A DNA stretch of 16,487 bases from JAPLDB01 sp038230515 (GCA_038230515.1 JBBRND010000055.1:1-16487); one strand, 5' to 3'. Positions 1-8,412 are shown, counted from the stretch's first letter. A program made the numbers and translations. The notes: generated by a model not told the origin, from the sequence alone.

Positions 1-74
1 AATACAAGAAAACATATCCCTATTAGTTTTAGCATTGCTATTTGAGGAGTGTATTCAAACTTGTATTCTTTCAT
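1..74 (-). CDS. 5' end of the module 3 membrane protein (duplicate of 16348-16421)
   Basis: These bases encode the start codon (72-74) and about the first 24 residues of the membrane protein whose complete copy is at 15744-16421. The reading frame runs off the window start. If the molecule is circular this is the same gene seen twice, not a second partial copy. The identity with the other end is complete, so there is no sign of an independent diverged paralogue. Confidence 0.8.
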   Translation of the reverse strand, partial: MKEYKFEYTPQIAMLKLIGICFLV

Positions 75-140
75 TCACCTATTCAATAAAGCTGATTAGA
101 ATTCCAAACGGTTGAAGTCGCGTAATTGGTTGCATATAAC
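1..140. repeat. Terminal direct repeat, left copy
   Basis: Identical to the last 140 bases of the window (16348-16487). It contains the first 74 bases of the minus-strand membrane-protein gene and ends exactly on the TAAC of site A. An exact overlap of this size usually means a circular contig closed by its assembler, giving a unique length of 16,347 bp. A tandem duplication or a contig looping back to a repeated node would look the same. Confidence 0.95.
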
Positions 141-194
141 GAAGAAGGGATTAACGCTGTTAAAAAAAGATGGACTTAATAGCGATACTCTCTC

Positions 195-258
195 TTAAAA
201 AAAATGCAACAGATAGTTAGATTTTTTTACCGCTGTGTTCCGTTGCATTTTTTTTGAC
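195..258 (-). ncRNA. Predicted small hairpin RNA in site A
   Basis: On the minus strand a perfect 14-bp stem pairs 242-255 with 197-210 (AAAAAAAATGCAAC / GTTGCATTTTTTTT) around a 31-base loop, and the 3' arm ends in a U run like an intrinsic terminator. A good Bacteroidota promoter ends 8 bases upstream (264-292), so transcription should start near 257 and stop near 195, giving about 64 nt. Site B holds the same arrangement. Stem length, loop length (31) and the loop motif CACAGCGGTA are kept, while stem bases differ yet still pair. It could instead be a leader attenuator in front of the membrane-protein gene, which lies downstream on the same strand. I know of no named family that it matches. 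Confidence 0.5.
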
Positions 259-263
259 TTGCA

Positions 264-292
264 CAAAGGTAATTACTTGCAGACACTTTCAA
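264..292 (-). promoter_or_regulatory. Bacteroidota-type promoter in site A
   Basis: Minus-strand TTG (290-292), 18 bases, then TACCTTTG (264-271). This fits the -33 TTG / -7 TAnnTTTG pattern of Bacteroidota sigma-A promoters. It points left, into the hairpin RNA at 195-258 and onward to the membrane-protein gene. Site B keeps the same elements at nearly the same distance. Confidence 0.6.
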
Positions 293-471
293 TAAACGAC
301 ACTTCCCTTCTTTTTTTAATTGCGTTTAATCTTCATGTTATCAGCACACTCGGCTTTCAATCGAAAGTTTGCTCTCTGAATTTTGTTGTGCTTTTTGTTC
401 GATAGCGTTTAACCTCCGAAGTGATACACTGTCAATCTTGCACACACCCTGTTACACTCTGTGCGGTGGGA

Positions 472-540
472 TGCAAGCTCTTTTTTATTTTTTATTCCAT
501 AAGGGAAAAGGCAGAGAGAAAAATAAAAATGTGCTTACAT
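472..540. repeat. AT-rich palindromic element, copy 1
   Basis: A stem-loop opening TGCAAGC plus a T-rich arm and closing with an A-rich arm plus GTGCTTACA. It is a same-strand diverged copy of the element at 15399-15471; both share the core TTTTTTATTTTTTATTCCAT and AAAAATAAAAATGTGCTT. One copy lies inside the left end of module 1 and the other inside the right end of module 2. Strong pairing between the arms suggests a structural role or a bidirectional terminator. Confidence 0.6.
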
Positions 541-579
541 GAAGGGGCAGGGTTAGTTGGGAGTATTTTGTTAGTTGCT

Positions 580-804
580 GTAAAAAGTATGAAACAGATT
601 GCGAACTTTATACTTTGTGATACGAAAAGTATAAAGTGGATTGCGAGAATATAAAAACATCATTGGAACATTGAACTTATGATCGCGAACTTTTAAGTTG
701 CGGATGCGAAAAGTATGAAGCGTATCGGTAACTTTGTCAAGCGTACTGCGAACTTTATGAAAATTCATGACAACATTGTAAAGCGGATTGCGAGAAAATA
801 AAAA
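580..804. repeat. Degenerate 21-bp tandem array 1
   Basis: Units of the type GCGAACTTTATgaag-gnatt begin at 580, 601, 622, 643, 664, 685, 706, 727, 748, 769 and 790, always 21 bases apart although the units are diverged. Units at 601, 622 and 643 resemble those at 748, 769 and 790, so a higher-order block of three seems to recur after seven units. The array starts directly beyond the terminator of the 248-aa protein gene. A minus-strand frame stays open across it for 93 codons, but a 21-bp period makes this likely by chance, and I do not call it a gene. Confidence 0.75.
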
Positions 805-836
805 CTGCCTTGCAACTTTATGAATTGTCAAGGCAG
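805..836 (-). terminator. Intrinsic terminator of the 248-aa protein gene
   Basis: Inverted repeat CTGCCTTG (805-812) / CAAGGCAG (829-836) with a 16-base loop. Read on the minus strand it is followed by a T-rich run (TTTTTATTTT). It lies 25 bases beyond the stop codon of the gene at 862-1608. Confidence 0.8.
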
Positions 837-861
837 CTTTACCGAATGTCATGCGAGAATA

Positions 862-1608
862 TTAGTTGCGGGGCTTGGTAAATTTGATTTTGCTGACTTG
901 TTTGTATTCGGGACTGGTAGCTCCGAAAAGCGACTTGACATATTTCTTTACTTCCTGTGCTTTATCATACAAACCTGTCTTATCCTGATAAAGTGTTTTG
1001 TTCCGCGCAATTCTTGCATTGCTTATCGCGGTGGTTGCACCTACAACTGCTGTATTCTTAGCTCTAATATCTGTTACCAATGCAGTTAAAGTTGCAACCT
1101 GCAATTCAACTTCATTGGGGGTGTAAGTAGGTTCTGAATTTACCAAGTCAACTAACTTTGCAAAGTTTTCAATCAAGCTGTCGTAGCTTTGCTGTGAGGA
1201 TGATGTACCGTCAGGTTGTGGTGCATCGGGGTTTTCGGGGTCGTGTGGTGGCGGTGGTGGATTTTTGCTTTTGCGAGTTCCTTGAATTTTGCGGTTGATT
1301 GATTTTGCATCTTCTACCATTTCATTGGTTGCATCTGTTGCTGCAAGTGCGTTTACGATTCTTGTAGCCAACTTTTTAATTGGGTCGAAGACAATTACCC
1401 GCGCATTGGTTGCATTGATGAAGGAAGTGCCAGCAGTAATTACTGCTGTGATTGTTCCTTGTGCCGCTGTGCGCAGCGTATTAAGCGCAACTAATTTGAT
1501 GCTTACTTTTACAGGGTTGTAGGTTGCACCGTAGCCAGTGCAGAAGGAAATTAAATCTTCGAAGTTGGCTACATTTTTGGGGTGACCGGTTTCTGAATTA
1601 CTTGCCAT
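862..1608 (-). CDS. Conserved Bacteroidota protein of unknown function, internally duplicated (248 aa)
   Basis: No function can be assigned. The protein is probably cytoplasmic: no signal peptide or membrane segment, largely alpha-helical composition. It consists of two related halves, about residues 14-110 and 140-245. Each has an NF..L(I/V) start, a TY(N/T)P motif about 14 residues later and a NAR motif about 50 residues later. They are joined by a Pro/Asp-rich linker (117-134) that begins with five prolines. The start MASNSETGH is identical to the paralogue at 8996-9724, which supports this start codon and suggests a functional N-terminus. Overall the two paralogues share roughly 40 percent of residues by eye. 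I recall similar proteins in many Bacteroidota genomes, all unannotated. A terminator and a 21-bp repeat array follow it, as with the paralogue. Its promoter is not clear. Confidence 0.85.
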   Translation of the reverse strand: MASNSETGHPKNVANFEDLISFCTGYGATYNPVKVSIKLVALNTLRTAAQGTITAVITAGTSFINATNARVIVFDPIKKLATRIVNALAATDATNEMVEDAKSINRKIQGTRKSKNPPPPPHDPENPDAPQPDGTSSSQQSYDSLIENFAKLVDLVNSEPTYTPNEVELQVATLTALVTDIRAKNTAVVGATTAISNARIARNKTLYQDKTGLYDKAQEVKKYVKSLFGATSPEYKQVSKIKFTKPRN

Positions 1609-1737
1609 TGGAATTTGGTTTTAGAAGTTTGATTTAATATTTAACATTTGGGTAGTAGGTTCTTTGTAGTTGGCAAGAAGAAGATTTATTTCTATTACTG
1701 TGAAATGGAATTCTTCCTTGGTGACATTTAGTTTTGC

Positions 1738-1905
1738 TTAAGGGTTATCAAGGTAATCTGAACAGATATTTATTTTGCCTAATTCGATGTCGCTGATGTA
1801 TTGTCTATCCGTGTGAAGGAGGTCTGCAAGTTGTTGTTCCGTCAAGTTTTCTCTCTTGCGGTAATACCGAATTTTCATTCCGTTAATACATCTTGATGTT
1901 GCCAT
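1738..1905 (-). pseudogene. Short XRE-family helix-turn-helix protein, probably truncated (55 aa)
   Basis: The frame reads MATSRCINGMKIRYYRKREN and continues through LTEQQLADLL and RQYISDIELGK, stopping at YLDNP. The pattern (R-x-x-x-x-L-T-x-x-x-L-A, then Y-I-S-x-I-E-x-G-K) is the Cro/CI-type DNA-binding fold: recognition helix near residues 33-43, helix 2 near 23-30. Typical family members go on for another 15-25 residues with a fourth and fifth helix, and these are missing. A second in-frame ATG (1876-1878) is the more usual start for the domain. Either a frameshift near the KINI segment cut the gene, or it is a minimal repressor. It lies between the small unknown gene and the secreted propeller gene on the same strand. 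The HTH assignment is good; function is doubtful. Confidence 0.65.
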
Positions 1906-1965
1906 TTTCTCGTGGCAACAAAGGGAAAAGTTTTACATTGGATTGTTGTCAATATGCCATGCCGA

Positions 1966-1992
1966 CAAAAATGTTCCGCACTGATAGCGGAA
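1966..1992 (-). terminator. Probable terminator of the 504-aa secreted protein gene
   Basis: TTCCGC (1974-1979) pairs with GCGGAA (1987-1992) around a 7-base loop. On the minus strand the hairpin is followed by CATTTTTG. It is 30 bases past the stop codon at 2023. The stem is only 6 bp, so confidence is moderate. Confidence 0.5.
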
Positions 1993-2022
1993 AAATACAA
2001 CTTCGGAGTTCTTTGGCTGGGA

Positions 2023-3537
2023 TTAGTTCTTTACGAACTTGCCCTTGCGATTTTCCTTTTCTGTTGAAAGAGAAATAATGTAGATTCCATTGGCAAAATT
2101 GCAGTGGAAATCTTTTGTGAAGTATGGAGAAGAAAGTTTTCCTTGCTCTGAAAAAAGTTGTTTGCCTGTGATGTCGAAAATATTGAGCGTGTAGTTTTTT
2201 CCTTGGAGGTTGGAGGCGTTGATGAATGCGGTTTGCCAAATGGGGTGATAGAATATTTTCAACTCGCCTTTTGAAAGAGTTATTGATGTAATGCCGACTG
2301 AAAGGGAATCGCAAAGGATACTTGTTGTGTCTGCGCCTAAGTTGTAATTTGGAAAATTTGGTATGCTCGCGTTGTAGTCAACGAAGAAAAAATTATTTTG
2401 TACTACGTTGCATGCTATTCCTTGGGAATCGGGGTATTCAATATAGTGCATTAAAGAATCTCCTCCGTAAGTAGAAATGTAAATTCTTCCATCTGGTGCT
2501 AATTGAGAAAGAAAAAAATAGGTATTGAAGGGGGCTGTGAAAGAGTCCCATTGTGCAACGTAAGTTTGTGTAGCGGCAATATTTGGCACTGTAACATCGT
2601 ATTGAATTATTCTGGTGTATTCAACTACATATAAAAATCTACTATTAGGAGAGAAGGCGCAACTGAAGGGCTCATTGTCGGGTTGACCGGGGGTTGGATT
2701 GGGAACTTGGATGAATGTAGAGTCATAGAAGTTGCCTGTGCATCTGTCGAAGTGAAAAATATTTAATGTATTGTCGTAGCTTACTGTTGCGTACATATTT
2801 CCATCAGGTGAGAATACTGATGTACCTAAAGCATCATAATTTATAGAGTCACCAATTTGTTGAGAGTAGGGGGCTGAAAAGCCATAGGGGGTTAACAGAA
2901 ATTTATAATAGATGTTAGAATAAAATCTCTGTACAACAATCCACCAATCTCTGCCATTGGCATGTTTACATGCTGTTATACGTCCTAAAACTAGTGTGTC
3001 ATTTATCAGATGAATACTTTTTTTACTGGAATCAATACCGCCTAATCCACCATCTAAATTCATATCAACAATACTATAGCTTAGATTTAAAGGTTGGTCT
3101 TGTGTTTGATTGTGAGCCATAAATTCTTCTCCGCTCTCATGAATAATTACATATTTATTGTTACTATCGGGATATGGAAGTATTATACATCCTTGAGAAA
3201 CAGCTAGCCCGTCACTTGCGTTTAGATTTGTAATATATCCCGGGTTAAAATCAGAACCATTTTGTAAAGTGTCATGATTTCTATTTGCAACATATATTCC
3301 GTTGGTATAAAAAAGTAGCTGTCCGTTGCTGTCGCAGATGCTTGCGTTTGTTATGAAGAAGGACATTGGTCTTATCAAAGAAAATGAAGTTGCATTTCCG
3401 GAATTAAAATCTACTCCACATTTGGGTGCGCTGTTAAATGTGAAATAACCAAGTTGCCATATATTATCTCGGTTTTGAGAATAACAGTTTGTAAATAACG
3501 AAAATAAAAATAGTAAGAATACAGAGACGTATTTCAT
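2023..3537 (-). CDS. T9SS-secreted beta-propeller protein (504 aa)
   Basis: Predicted to be exported by Sec and then moved across the outer membrane by the type IX system. Residues 1-20 form a signal peptide (MKYVSVFLLFLFSLF..., ending near CYSQ). Residues 22-400 are a beta-propeller-like region with WD40-style blades, for example S(P)DG-x-M-Y near 243-250, FSPNSRFLYV near 295-304 and APDGRIYIS near 347-355. The opening W-x-L-G-x-F...GVDF...LLFYTNG is typical of a family common in Bacteroidota. Residues from about 420 to 504 are the T9SS type A sorting domain, ending YIISLSTEKENRKGKFVKN. An earlier in-frame ATG at 3579 lies inside the intercistronic hairpin and would hide the signal peptide, so I start at 3537. 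It follows the 1551-aa gene by 57 bases. The ligand or substrate is unknown. Confidence 0.88.
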   Translation of the reverse strand: MKYVSVFLLFLFSLFTNCYSQNRDNIWQLGYFTFNSAPKCGVDFNSGNATSFSLIRPMSFFITNASICDSNGQLLFYTNGIYVANRNHDTLQNGSDFNPGYITNLNASDGLAVSQGCIILPYPDSNNKYVIIHESGEEFMAHNQTQDQPLNLSYSIVDMNLDGGLGGIDSSKKSIHLINDTLVLGRITACKHANGRDWWIVVQRFYSNIYYKFLLTPYGFSAPYSQQIGDSINYDALGTSVFSPDGNMYATVSYDNTLNIFHFDRCTGNFYDSTFIQVPNPTPGQPDNEPFSCAFSPNSRFLYVVEYTRIIQYDVTVPNIAATQTYVAQWDSFTAPFNTYFFLSQLAPDGRIYISTYGGDSLMHYIEYPDSQGIACNVVQNNFFFVDYNASIPNFPNYNLGADTTSILCDSLSVGITSITLSKGELKIFYHPIWQTAFINASNLQGKNYTLNIFDITGKQLFSEQGKLSSPYFTKDFHCNFANGIYIISLSTEKENRKGKFVKN

Positions 3538-3552
3538 TGAGATAATAATAAA

Positions 3553-3581
3553 GAGCGATGCCGAATGTTCAGGCATCACTC
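3553..3581 (-). terminator. Intercistronic hairpin between the 1551-aa and 504-aa genes
   Basis: GAGCGATGCC (3553-3562) pairs with GGCATCACTC (3572-3581), one G-T mismatch or wobble, 9-base loop. On the minus strand the stem is followed by TTTATTATT. It lies 13 bases after the stop of the 1551-aa gene and 15 bases before the start of the 504-aa gene. It may terminate partially, lowering expression of the second gene. Confidence 0.65.
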
Positions 3582-3594
3582 TTTATAAAAAAAA

Positions 3595-6500
3595 TTACTT
3601 AACAATATTAAACTTGCTTCTTAAAATTTGATTACTATCGGTAGAAATTTCTATAAGATAGCTTCCGGGAGCAAAAGATGATGTTTCTATTTGAATTTGA
3701 CCGGCTGAAGAAGTTAGATTACGGGAGTAAATTCTTCTTCCTGTAATATCATGAATATGTAAAACCGCATCCAGAGCATCGCTTGAAATATAATTTACAT
3801 TGAGAAATTCTGACGCTGGATTTGGGTAAACAGAAAGATAATTAATTTTTGATTCATTTTTTTCGAATGCAATTCTAAAATATGATTCTGCATTGCACAG
3901 GTTGTAATCATCGAAGTATGCTGAATCGTTCCAGTTCTGCATGATTGTTCTTGCTTCGATAACGGCAGTTCCTCCTACGTAAGGGCACTGAAAAGCAATG
4001 CCTTCAACAGTTTCTTTTTGTAATTCAGAAAAATTGAAATTATTGCGTGCAATTGTTTCAAGGGTAATGGTGTTAATGACCTTGCGATTATATTCGTAAA
4101 TCATTACGTCATTGGCAGAATTATTTTTTATTTCTGCTTGCTGAATGATTGTTTCTTTTGAAGCGCTGTCTGGAGCAACTGTTGAATCCTTAATGGAGGA
4201 AAGTAGTTCTTTAACATCTATGAATTTGCCTTCGCTGGTTGCGGGGATTGAATCAAAAAAAGTTTGCAAGACAGGAAATGAATCAAGAAGAGTTGAATCG
4301 CTTTTGATTTGCTCAAATAGTCCTTGACGCAGAGACCACTTAAGATTATTCGTTTGCTCATCGGATTCATTGGAATTGTTTGACAAGCTTTGCAAATAAT
4401 CGTGAATGCCTCCATCGGCTTTTGGTGCCAGTAAGTGATTAACGCAACTTGTTGGACATTGATAGATTGGAAGCACCGTTGGAAATGGGAAAAATGGAAC
4501 TGAACCTGTAAAGCCACCTACGTCTTGAAATGTGAAAGGAGCCAGAGGAGGGTCATATATTAATGCGGGATTAATCCAGTACGCTGTTGCAAGAGAATTA
4601 ATAACATGCATTGAAGCGTTTAAGAATATTCCTGAACCCCAACCCAAAAAGTGATTGCCGTAAGTATAATTGACTGATTGATCTGTAAAAAAAGTTTGAG
4701 AGCCGATTACTCCGCTTACCCATCCACCGTTGAATACCGCACCAAGAGTAAGACCATTGATGAGATGATACATACTGTTTCCTTTTATGAAGGCACTTTG
4801 GCAATTAGCAAGAAATTGTAAACCATGAGTTGTGTAGTCAGCAGAATTGCAGTCGAAAGTGCACTTGGGTGAAAATGTTGCGGAAATACCACTTTTCTCT
4901 ATGTTAAAATTACTCATGTGTCCATCTACACCTGTGACTGTATTGCAAGTTAAATACATAACAGAGCAATTCTCAATTCTAACTCCGTAATCTAAATTTG
5001 TTAAAGGCGTGTTAGAAGTGGCAAGTAAAGAAATAGTATTTCCTGAAATCATACTTCCAACATTGTTGCGATAAATTATACCGCTACCATAACTGGAAAT
5101 AATATTATTTAAAGATGAAGTGTAGCTGGCAAGCGAAGGAAGATCGTTTACTACAATACCGACAGAAGTTAAACTTGTGGTTGTCGTAATTGTATTGTCA
5201 GTAATATCAAGTTCTGTGTAGGTATTATTTAAGCAACTTATGCCTGTCCCTGCATTATGCATTATGTTATTGTAAATAAAGCCGTATCTGCCGAAGCAAC
5301 TTTGACTAAATATGCCAAGCGAGCAATCGTTGAATTCATTATAATGAACTCGGATATCCTGATTGACAATCCAAACTGCTCTTCTGCAAGTGTTGAAAAT
5401 ATTGCTACTTGAAACAGACCATTGCCCCACTTGACTATAATGGGTATGAAATGATGTATTGGTTGGGTCAGTGTAAAGATAAACTCCGACTGTCGGAGAA
5501 TTGAAAGTGTTATCAGCAATTAGTAACCTATCACAATCAGTTGCGTGAATAGCATAAGTGGAGCTTGAAAAAATATTTCTGCCAGCCGCCATTAATGCAT
5601 CACCTATAGTAAGGTTCTGAACTTTTTGCAAAAAGATATGAGCGAATGACATTTGCCCAGAGTGGGGTGCGAGCGTTAATATTCCTCCGCTAAAATTATT
5701 GTCATCGTTAATTACGGAAGAAGAATAATCAGCATTGCTTAAATTGATGTCGTGAAAATTATTGTTGAAGGTAGATTTTGAAACATGAAGTTCACCACCA
5801 ACATCAGAGTAGATTCCGTTTTCGGCATCTTCGATAATGTTTGTGCCGCCTGAACCGTCAACAATTAATGTTGAGGATGGGTCTGTTAAAGTTATGCCGC
5901 TCCACATGTCTGTACATGCGTGTAGGTGAGAAGCGTTTTGGATAGTGAGAGTAACGTTAGGGTCAATGAAGATGTTTACGTTTGGATCAATTAGAACATC
6001 AGAACCATTAATCGTGAAGTCAGCATCTACAATAAAATCATTATGCAGCCCAACAGTTCCCGTAGGGAAACTAGTGCCAACATTTGAAGCTAACGTAGGA
6101 GCATCGCAATAATTATTTAGTTCATTGCAGCTATTAGCGGGATCGTCAATAGCAATATTGTTGATTGTTAATGAACATCCGTGAGCGTCTGTAACGATGA
6201 CGGAAATATTGGTTCCCTTACATAATGTAATTGCAATGGCTGATGCTTCTCCATCTGACCATAAATAATTATAGGGCGCAGTTCCGCCAACAGGTATTAC
6301 TTCTGCTGATCCATCGCAGAGTGATGGACAAGAAACAGTAGAGAGAACATTCACATTAGCTGTTAATAATGCGGGTTCACTAATTGCAAAAGATGAGGAA
6401 GTGACTGAACAATTATATGCATCGGTAACGGTGACTGTGCATGAATTTGTAGGAGGCATTGCGGTAAGGCAATTGTTAGATTGTGTTCCCGTACACGACC

Positions 6501-8250
6501 ATGAATAAGTATATGGCAATGTACCTCCTGAAGCGGTTGCACAAGCTTGACCATCGTTGTCACCGTTGCATGTGATGTCGGTTGGAGTAACTGTAACAGT
6601 TGGATTTGGATTTACAGTGATGTGAATTGTTGCTGTTGAAGTAGCGCAGCCGTTAAAGTTTGTAACAGTTACAGAGTAATTGCCGTCAACATTTGCACTA
6701 ATACTTTGGGTGATTGGGTGTGTACCTGTCGGTGTTGTCCAATAGAAATTGTTTCCTGTTGCTGTTAGAGTGACGCTTTGTCCTTGACAAAAAGTTGTTG
6801 AGCCGGAGGGAGAAATTGAAGTACCATTTACAACAACTGTTCTTGAGTAAGTATAAGAGGAACAACCGCCCAACCATGTTGGGTCATTAGTATAAGCGGG
6901 ATAAACTAAAGTAAGACCTGCTGTATAATTACCTGCGTTAGTATAAGTATGCGAAATATCTTGTGAGGCATAGGCAGGATTAACAACAGAAGTTGTTGTT
7001 CCATCTCCAAAGACCCAGTTGAAAGTTGTGCCTGCTTCATAGGGACCAACATAATGAAAGGTTACAGAAGAGCCGGAGCAACTTGCAGCGGGGTCTTCAA
7101 ATAAAACATTGTTTGCAGGATACAAGGCATTATTTGTAGGAGTTGGCATGTATCCAGATTCAAAATAAATAAAACCTCCGGGAATTATAATATTATCTCC
7201 ATACGCATGATTTGTGTTTGCTGCCATGTCATCTAAGAATTGTCTCTCTGCTGCAAAAATAGTTTGTCCTGTCGTTGTAGGGTCACTGTTTACCCAAGGA
7301 CCCATAAAACCGGGTTCGACAGAAAAGATTGGACAAATTTTTGTTAACGGCTTTGTTGTTGCGTCACCAAAATAAGCTAATCGGCTTACAGCGTTTGCGT
7401 AGCCGTATGCGCCTGATGGATTTCCGACATAACAGTGTAACAAAATAAAATCTGTCCGAATATCAATTTGCTGCACTTGAGTGAGATCAGGAACGGCATC
7501 ATTCTGGAACCAGCCAATATATGTTTCTACCGTAAGAGGATAGGTCGTACTCATGCTTTTTACAACATTCATGTAATCTAACAATGGTATGTAATCATTA
7601 AGATAATCATCGGTCGGGTCGGTATAAATTTGACAAAGGCAATGAGTGCCAGGGCATGGGGGTGCTGCATTCCAAAATTCATGTTCAGTAACTAGTGCAT
7701 CAATCTTATAAGTACAGGTAGAATTAAAGTCAAGCATCCTCAAAGATGATTTTACTATTTCCGCCATGAGCGCGATTCCTCCATCAGCAGGTGTATATTG
7801 TTGTTGAACAAAATTTAAGGAAGTGTTTCCACCTAATGTTTGCAACTGTGAACTGTTGAAAGTATATGCAGGAGTTATCATCAAAGCATTGAAGCTATTT
7901 AAGTTTGTAAAAAAATCATTGCACTCTCCTGCTGCTCCAATTTTAGAAATACAGTAGAGAGATTTTGCTTTTGTGATAAAGTTACAAAGATTTGTTTCTA
8001 ATCCTGTATTGCCCCATACACTATTCAATTCGTAGAGTATCAAATACGAAATGTGATTGTCTTTTGCATTCTGAAGCAAAGCATTTTCAAGCACATTACT
8101 GCCTAATATTCCTTGAGTGATGAGTCCGTTAACGTACATCCCTCGGAGAGGATTGTCATAAGCTCGAATGGAAGAAGAAAATGTTAAGTTTAAAATCGTG
8201 ATCAGAGTGATCAGAATTTTTCCTGCAATGGATTTTGTTGGTGTTTTCAT
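3595..8250 (-). CDS. Giant multidomain T9SS-secreted protein with PKD, SprB-like and beta-helix regions (1551 aa)
   Basis: A modular surface or secreted protein, probably for adhesion or polymer binding. Residues 1-30 are a signal peptide ending SIRA. Residues 31-385 form an unrecognised globular domain with alternating hydrophobic strands and helices that could be a TIM-barrel, glycosidase-like fold; no catalytic pair is certain. Residues 386-476 are a PKD domain (FNWVFGDGTTTS, HTYTNAGNYT). Residues 477-548 are an Ig-like/PKD-like domain. Residues 549-625 and 626-705 are two SprB-like repeats (ITCNGDNDGQA...GGTLPYTYSWS). Residues 735-1215 look like a right-handed parallel beta-helix, rich in short N-x-F/I coils such as NTFNSPTVGVYL and NTITTTT. 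Residues 1280-1420 are a charged helical stretch. Residues 1470-1551 are the T9SS type A sorting domain (SVYPNPASEFLNV). It is first in a two-gene set. A weak TACATTTA element lies about 45 bases upstream. Confidence 0.9.
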   Translation of the reverse strand: MKTPTKSIAGKILITLITILNLTFSSSIRAYDNPLRGMYVNGLITQGILGSNVLENALLQNAKDNHISYLILYELNSVWGNTGLETNLCNFITKAKSLYCISKIGAAGECNDFFTNLNSFNALMITPAYTFNSSQLQTLGGNTSLNFVQQQYTPADGGIALMAEIVKSSLRMLDFNSTCTYKIDALVTEHEFWNAAPPCPGTHCLCQIYTDPTDDYLNDYIPLLDYMNVVKSMSTTYPLTVETYIGWFQNDAVPDLTQVQQIDIRTDFILLHCYVGNPSGAYGYANAVSRLAYFGDATTKPLTKICPIFSVEPGFMGPWVNSDPTTTGQTIFAAERQFLDDMAANTNHAYGDNIIIPGGFIYFESGYMPTPTNNALYPANNVLFEDPAASCSGSSVTFHYVGPYEAGTTFNWVFGDGTTTSVVNPAYASQDISHTYTNAGNYTAGLTLVYPAYTNDPTWLGGCSSYTYSRTVVVNGTSISPSGSTTFCQGQSVTLTATGNNFYWTTPTGTHPITQSISANVDGNYSVTVTNFNGCATSTATIHITVNPNPTVTVTPTDITCNGDNDGQACATASGGTLPYTYSWSCTGTQSNNCLTAMPPTNSCTVTVTDAYNCSVTSSSFAISEPALLTANVNVLSTVSCPSLCDGSAEVIPVGGTAPYNYLWSDGEASAIAITLCKGTNISVIVTDAHGCSLTINNIAIDDPANSCNELNNYCDAPTLASNVGTSFPTGTVGLHNDFIVDADFTINGSDVLIDPNVNIFIDPNVTLTIQNASHLHACTDMWSGITLTDPSSTLIVDGSGGTNIIEDAENGIYSDVGGELHVSKSTFNNNFHDINLSNADYSSSVINDDNNFSGGILTLAPHSGQMSFAHIFLQKVQNLTIGDALMAAGRNIFSSSTYAIHATDCDRLLIADNTFNSPTVGVYLYTDPTNTSFHTHYSQVGQWSVSSSNIFNTCRRAVWIVNQDIRVHYNEFNDCSLGIFSQSCFGRYGFIYNNIMHNAGTGISCLNNTYTELDITDNTITTTTSLTSVGIVVNDLPSLASYTSSLNNIISSYGSGIIYRNNVGSMISGNTISLLATSNTPLTNLDYGVRIENCSVMYLTCNTVTGVDGHMSNFNIEKSGISATFSPKCTFDCNSADYTTHGLQFLANCQSAFIKGNSMYHLINGLTLGAVFNGGWVSGVIGSQTFFTDQSVNYTYGNHFLGWGSGIFLNASMHVINSLATAYWINPALIYDPPLAPFTFQDVGGFTGSVPFFPFPTVLPIYQCPTSCVNHLLAPKADGGIHDYLQSLSNNSNESDEQTNNLKWSLRQGLFEQIKSDSTLLDSFPVLQTFFDSIPATSEGKFIDVKELLSSIKDSTVAPDSASKETIIQQAEIKNNSANDVMIYEYNRKVINTITLETIARNNFNFSELQKETVEGIAFQCPYVGGTAVIEARTIMQNWNDSAYFDDYNLCNAESYFRIAFEKNESKINYLSVYPNPASEFLNVNYISSDALDAVLHIHDITGRRIYSRNLTSSAGQIQIETSSFAPGSYLIEISTDSNQILRSKFNIVK

Positions 8251-8412
8251 AGAGAGTTTTTTTTGGTTAGAGATAAGATTTTATTTTGAAGGTGTAAATG
8301 TAGAGAACGAATTTTTGAAAACAGCATCTTTGCCGTGTTATTTTTTGATGAAGGAATTTCGGCTTTTGAATTTTGCAGGAACTTTTCTACGAAGCAGTGA
8401 GCGTGGAGGGTT

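Larger units (their letters stand above)
132..345 (-). other. attC-like palindromic site A
   Basis: On the plus strand the order is GCATATAAC (132-140), 8-base spacer (141-148), GATTAACGC (149-157), a stem arm to about 170, an inner segment, the complementary stem arm ending GCGTTTAATC (322-331), a 5-base spacer TTCAT (332-336) and GTTATCAGC (337-345). The right arm carries one more base than the left (GTTTAATC against GATTAAC). This matches the R''-L''-L'-R' plan of integron attC sites. In known sites the extra base lies in L'', so the orientation here would be minus, the same as most genes. At 214 bp it is longer than most described attC sites. The central segment holds the predicted small RNA and its promoter. 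The architecture is visible; the recombination function is inferred. Confidence 0.55.

Noticed and set aside
421..654. 77-codon plus-strand frame in the module 1 border
   Set aside because: It reads through the palindrome and array 1 with no protein-like features.
571..852. 93-codon minus-strand open frame across array 1
   Set aside because: It runs through the 21-bp repeats and the terminator; a period divisible by three keeps frames open by itself. Array 2 opens on other strands relative to its gene, so no consistent coding.
3538..3579. Upstream ATG for the 504-aa protein
   Set aside because: It lies in the intercistronic hairpin and would place 14 residues ahead of a good signal peptide.
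4145..4327. Small plus-strand frames inside the giant minus-strand genes
   Set aside because: Antisense shadows of well supported coding sequence.
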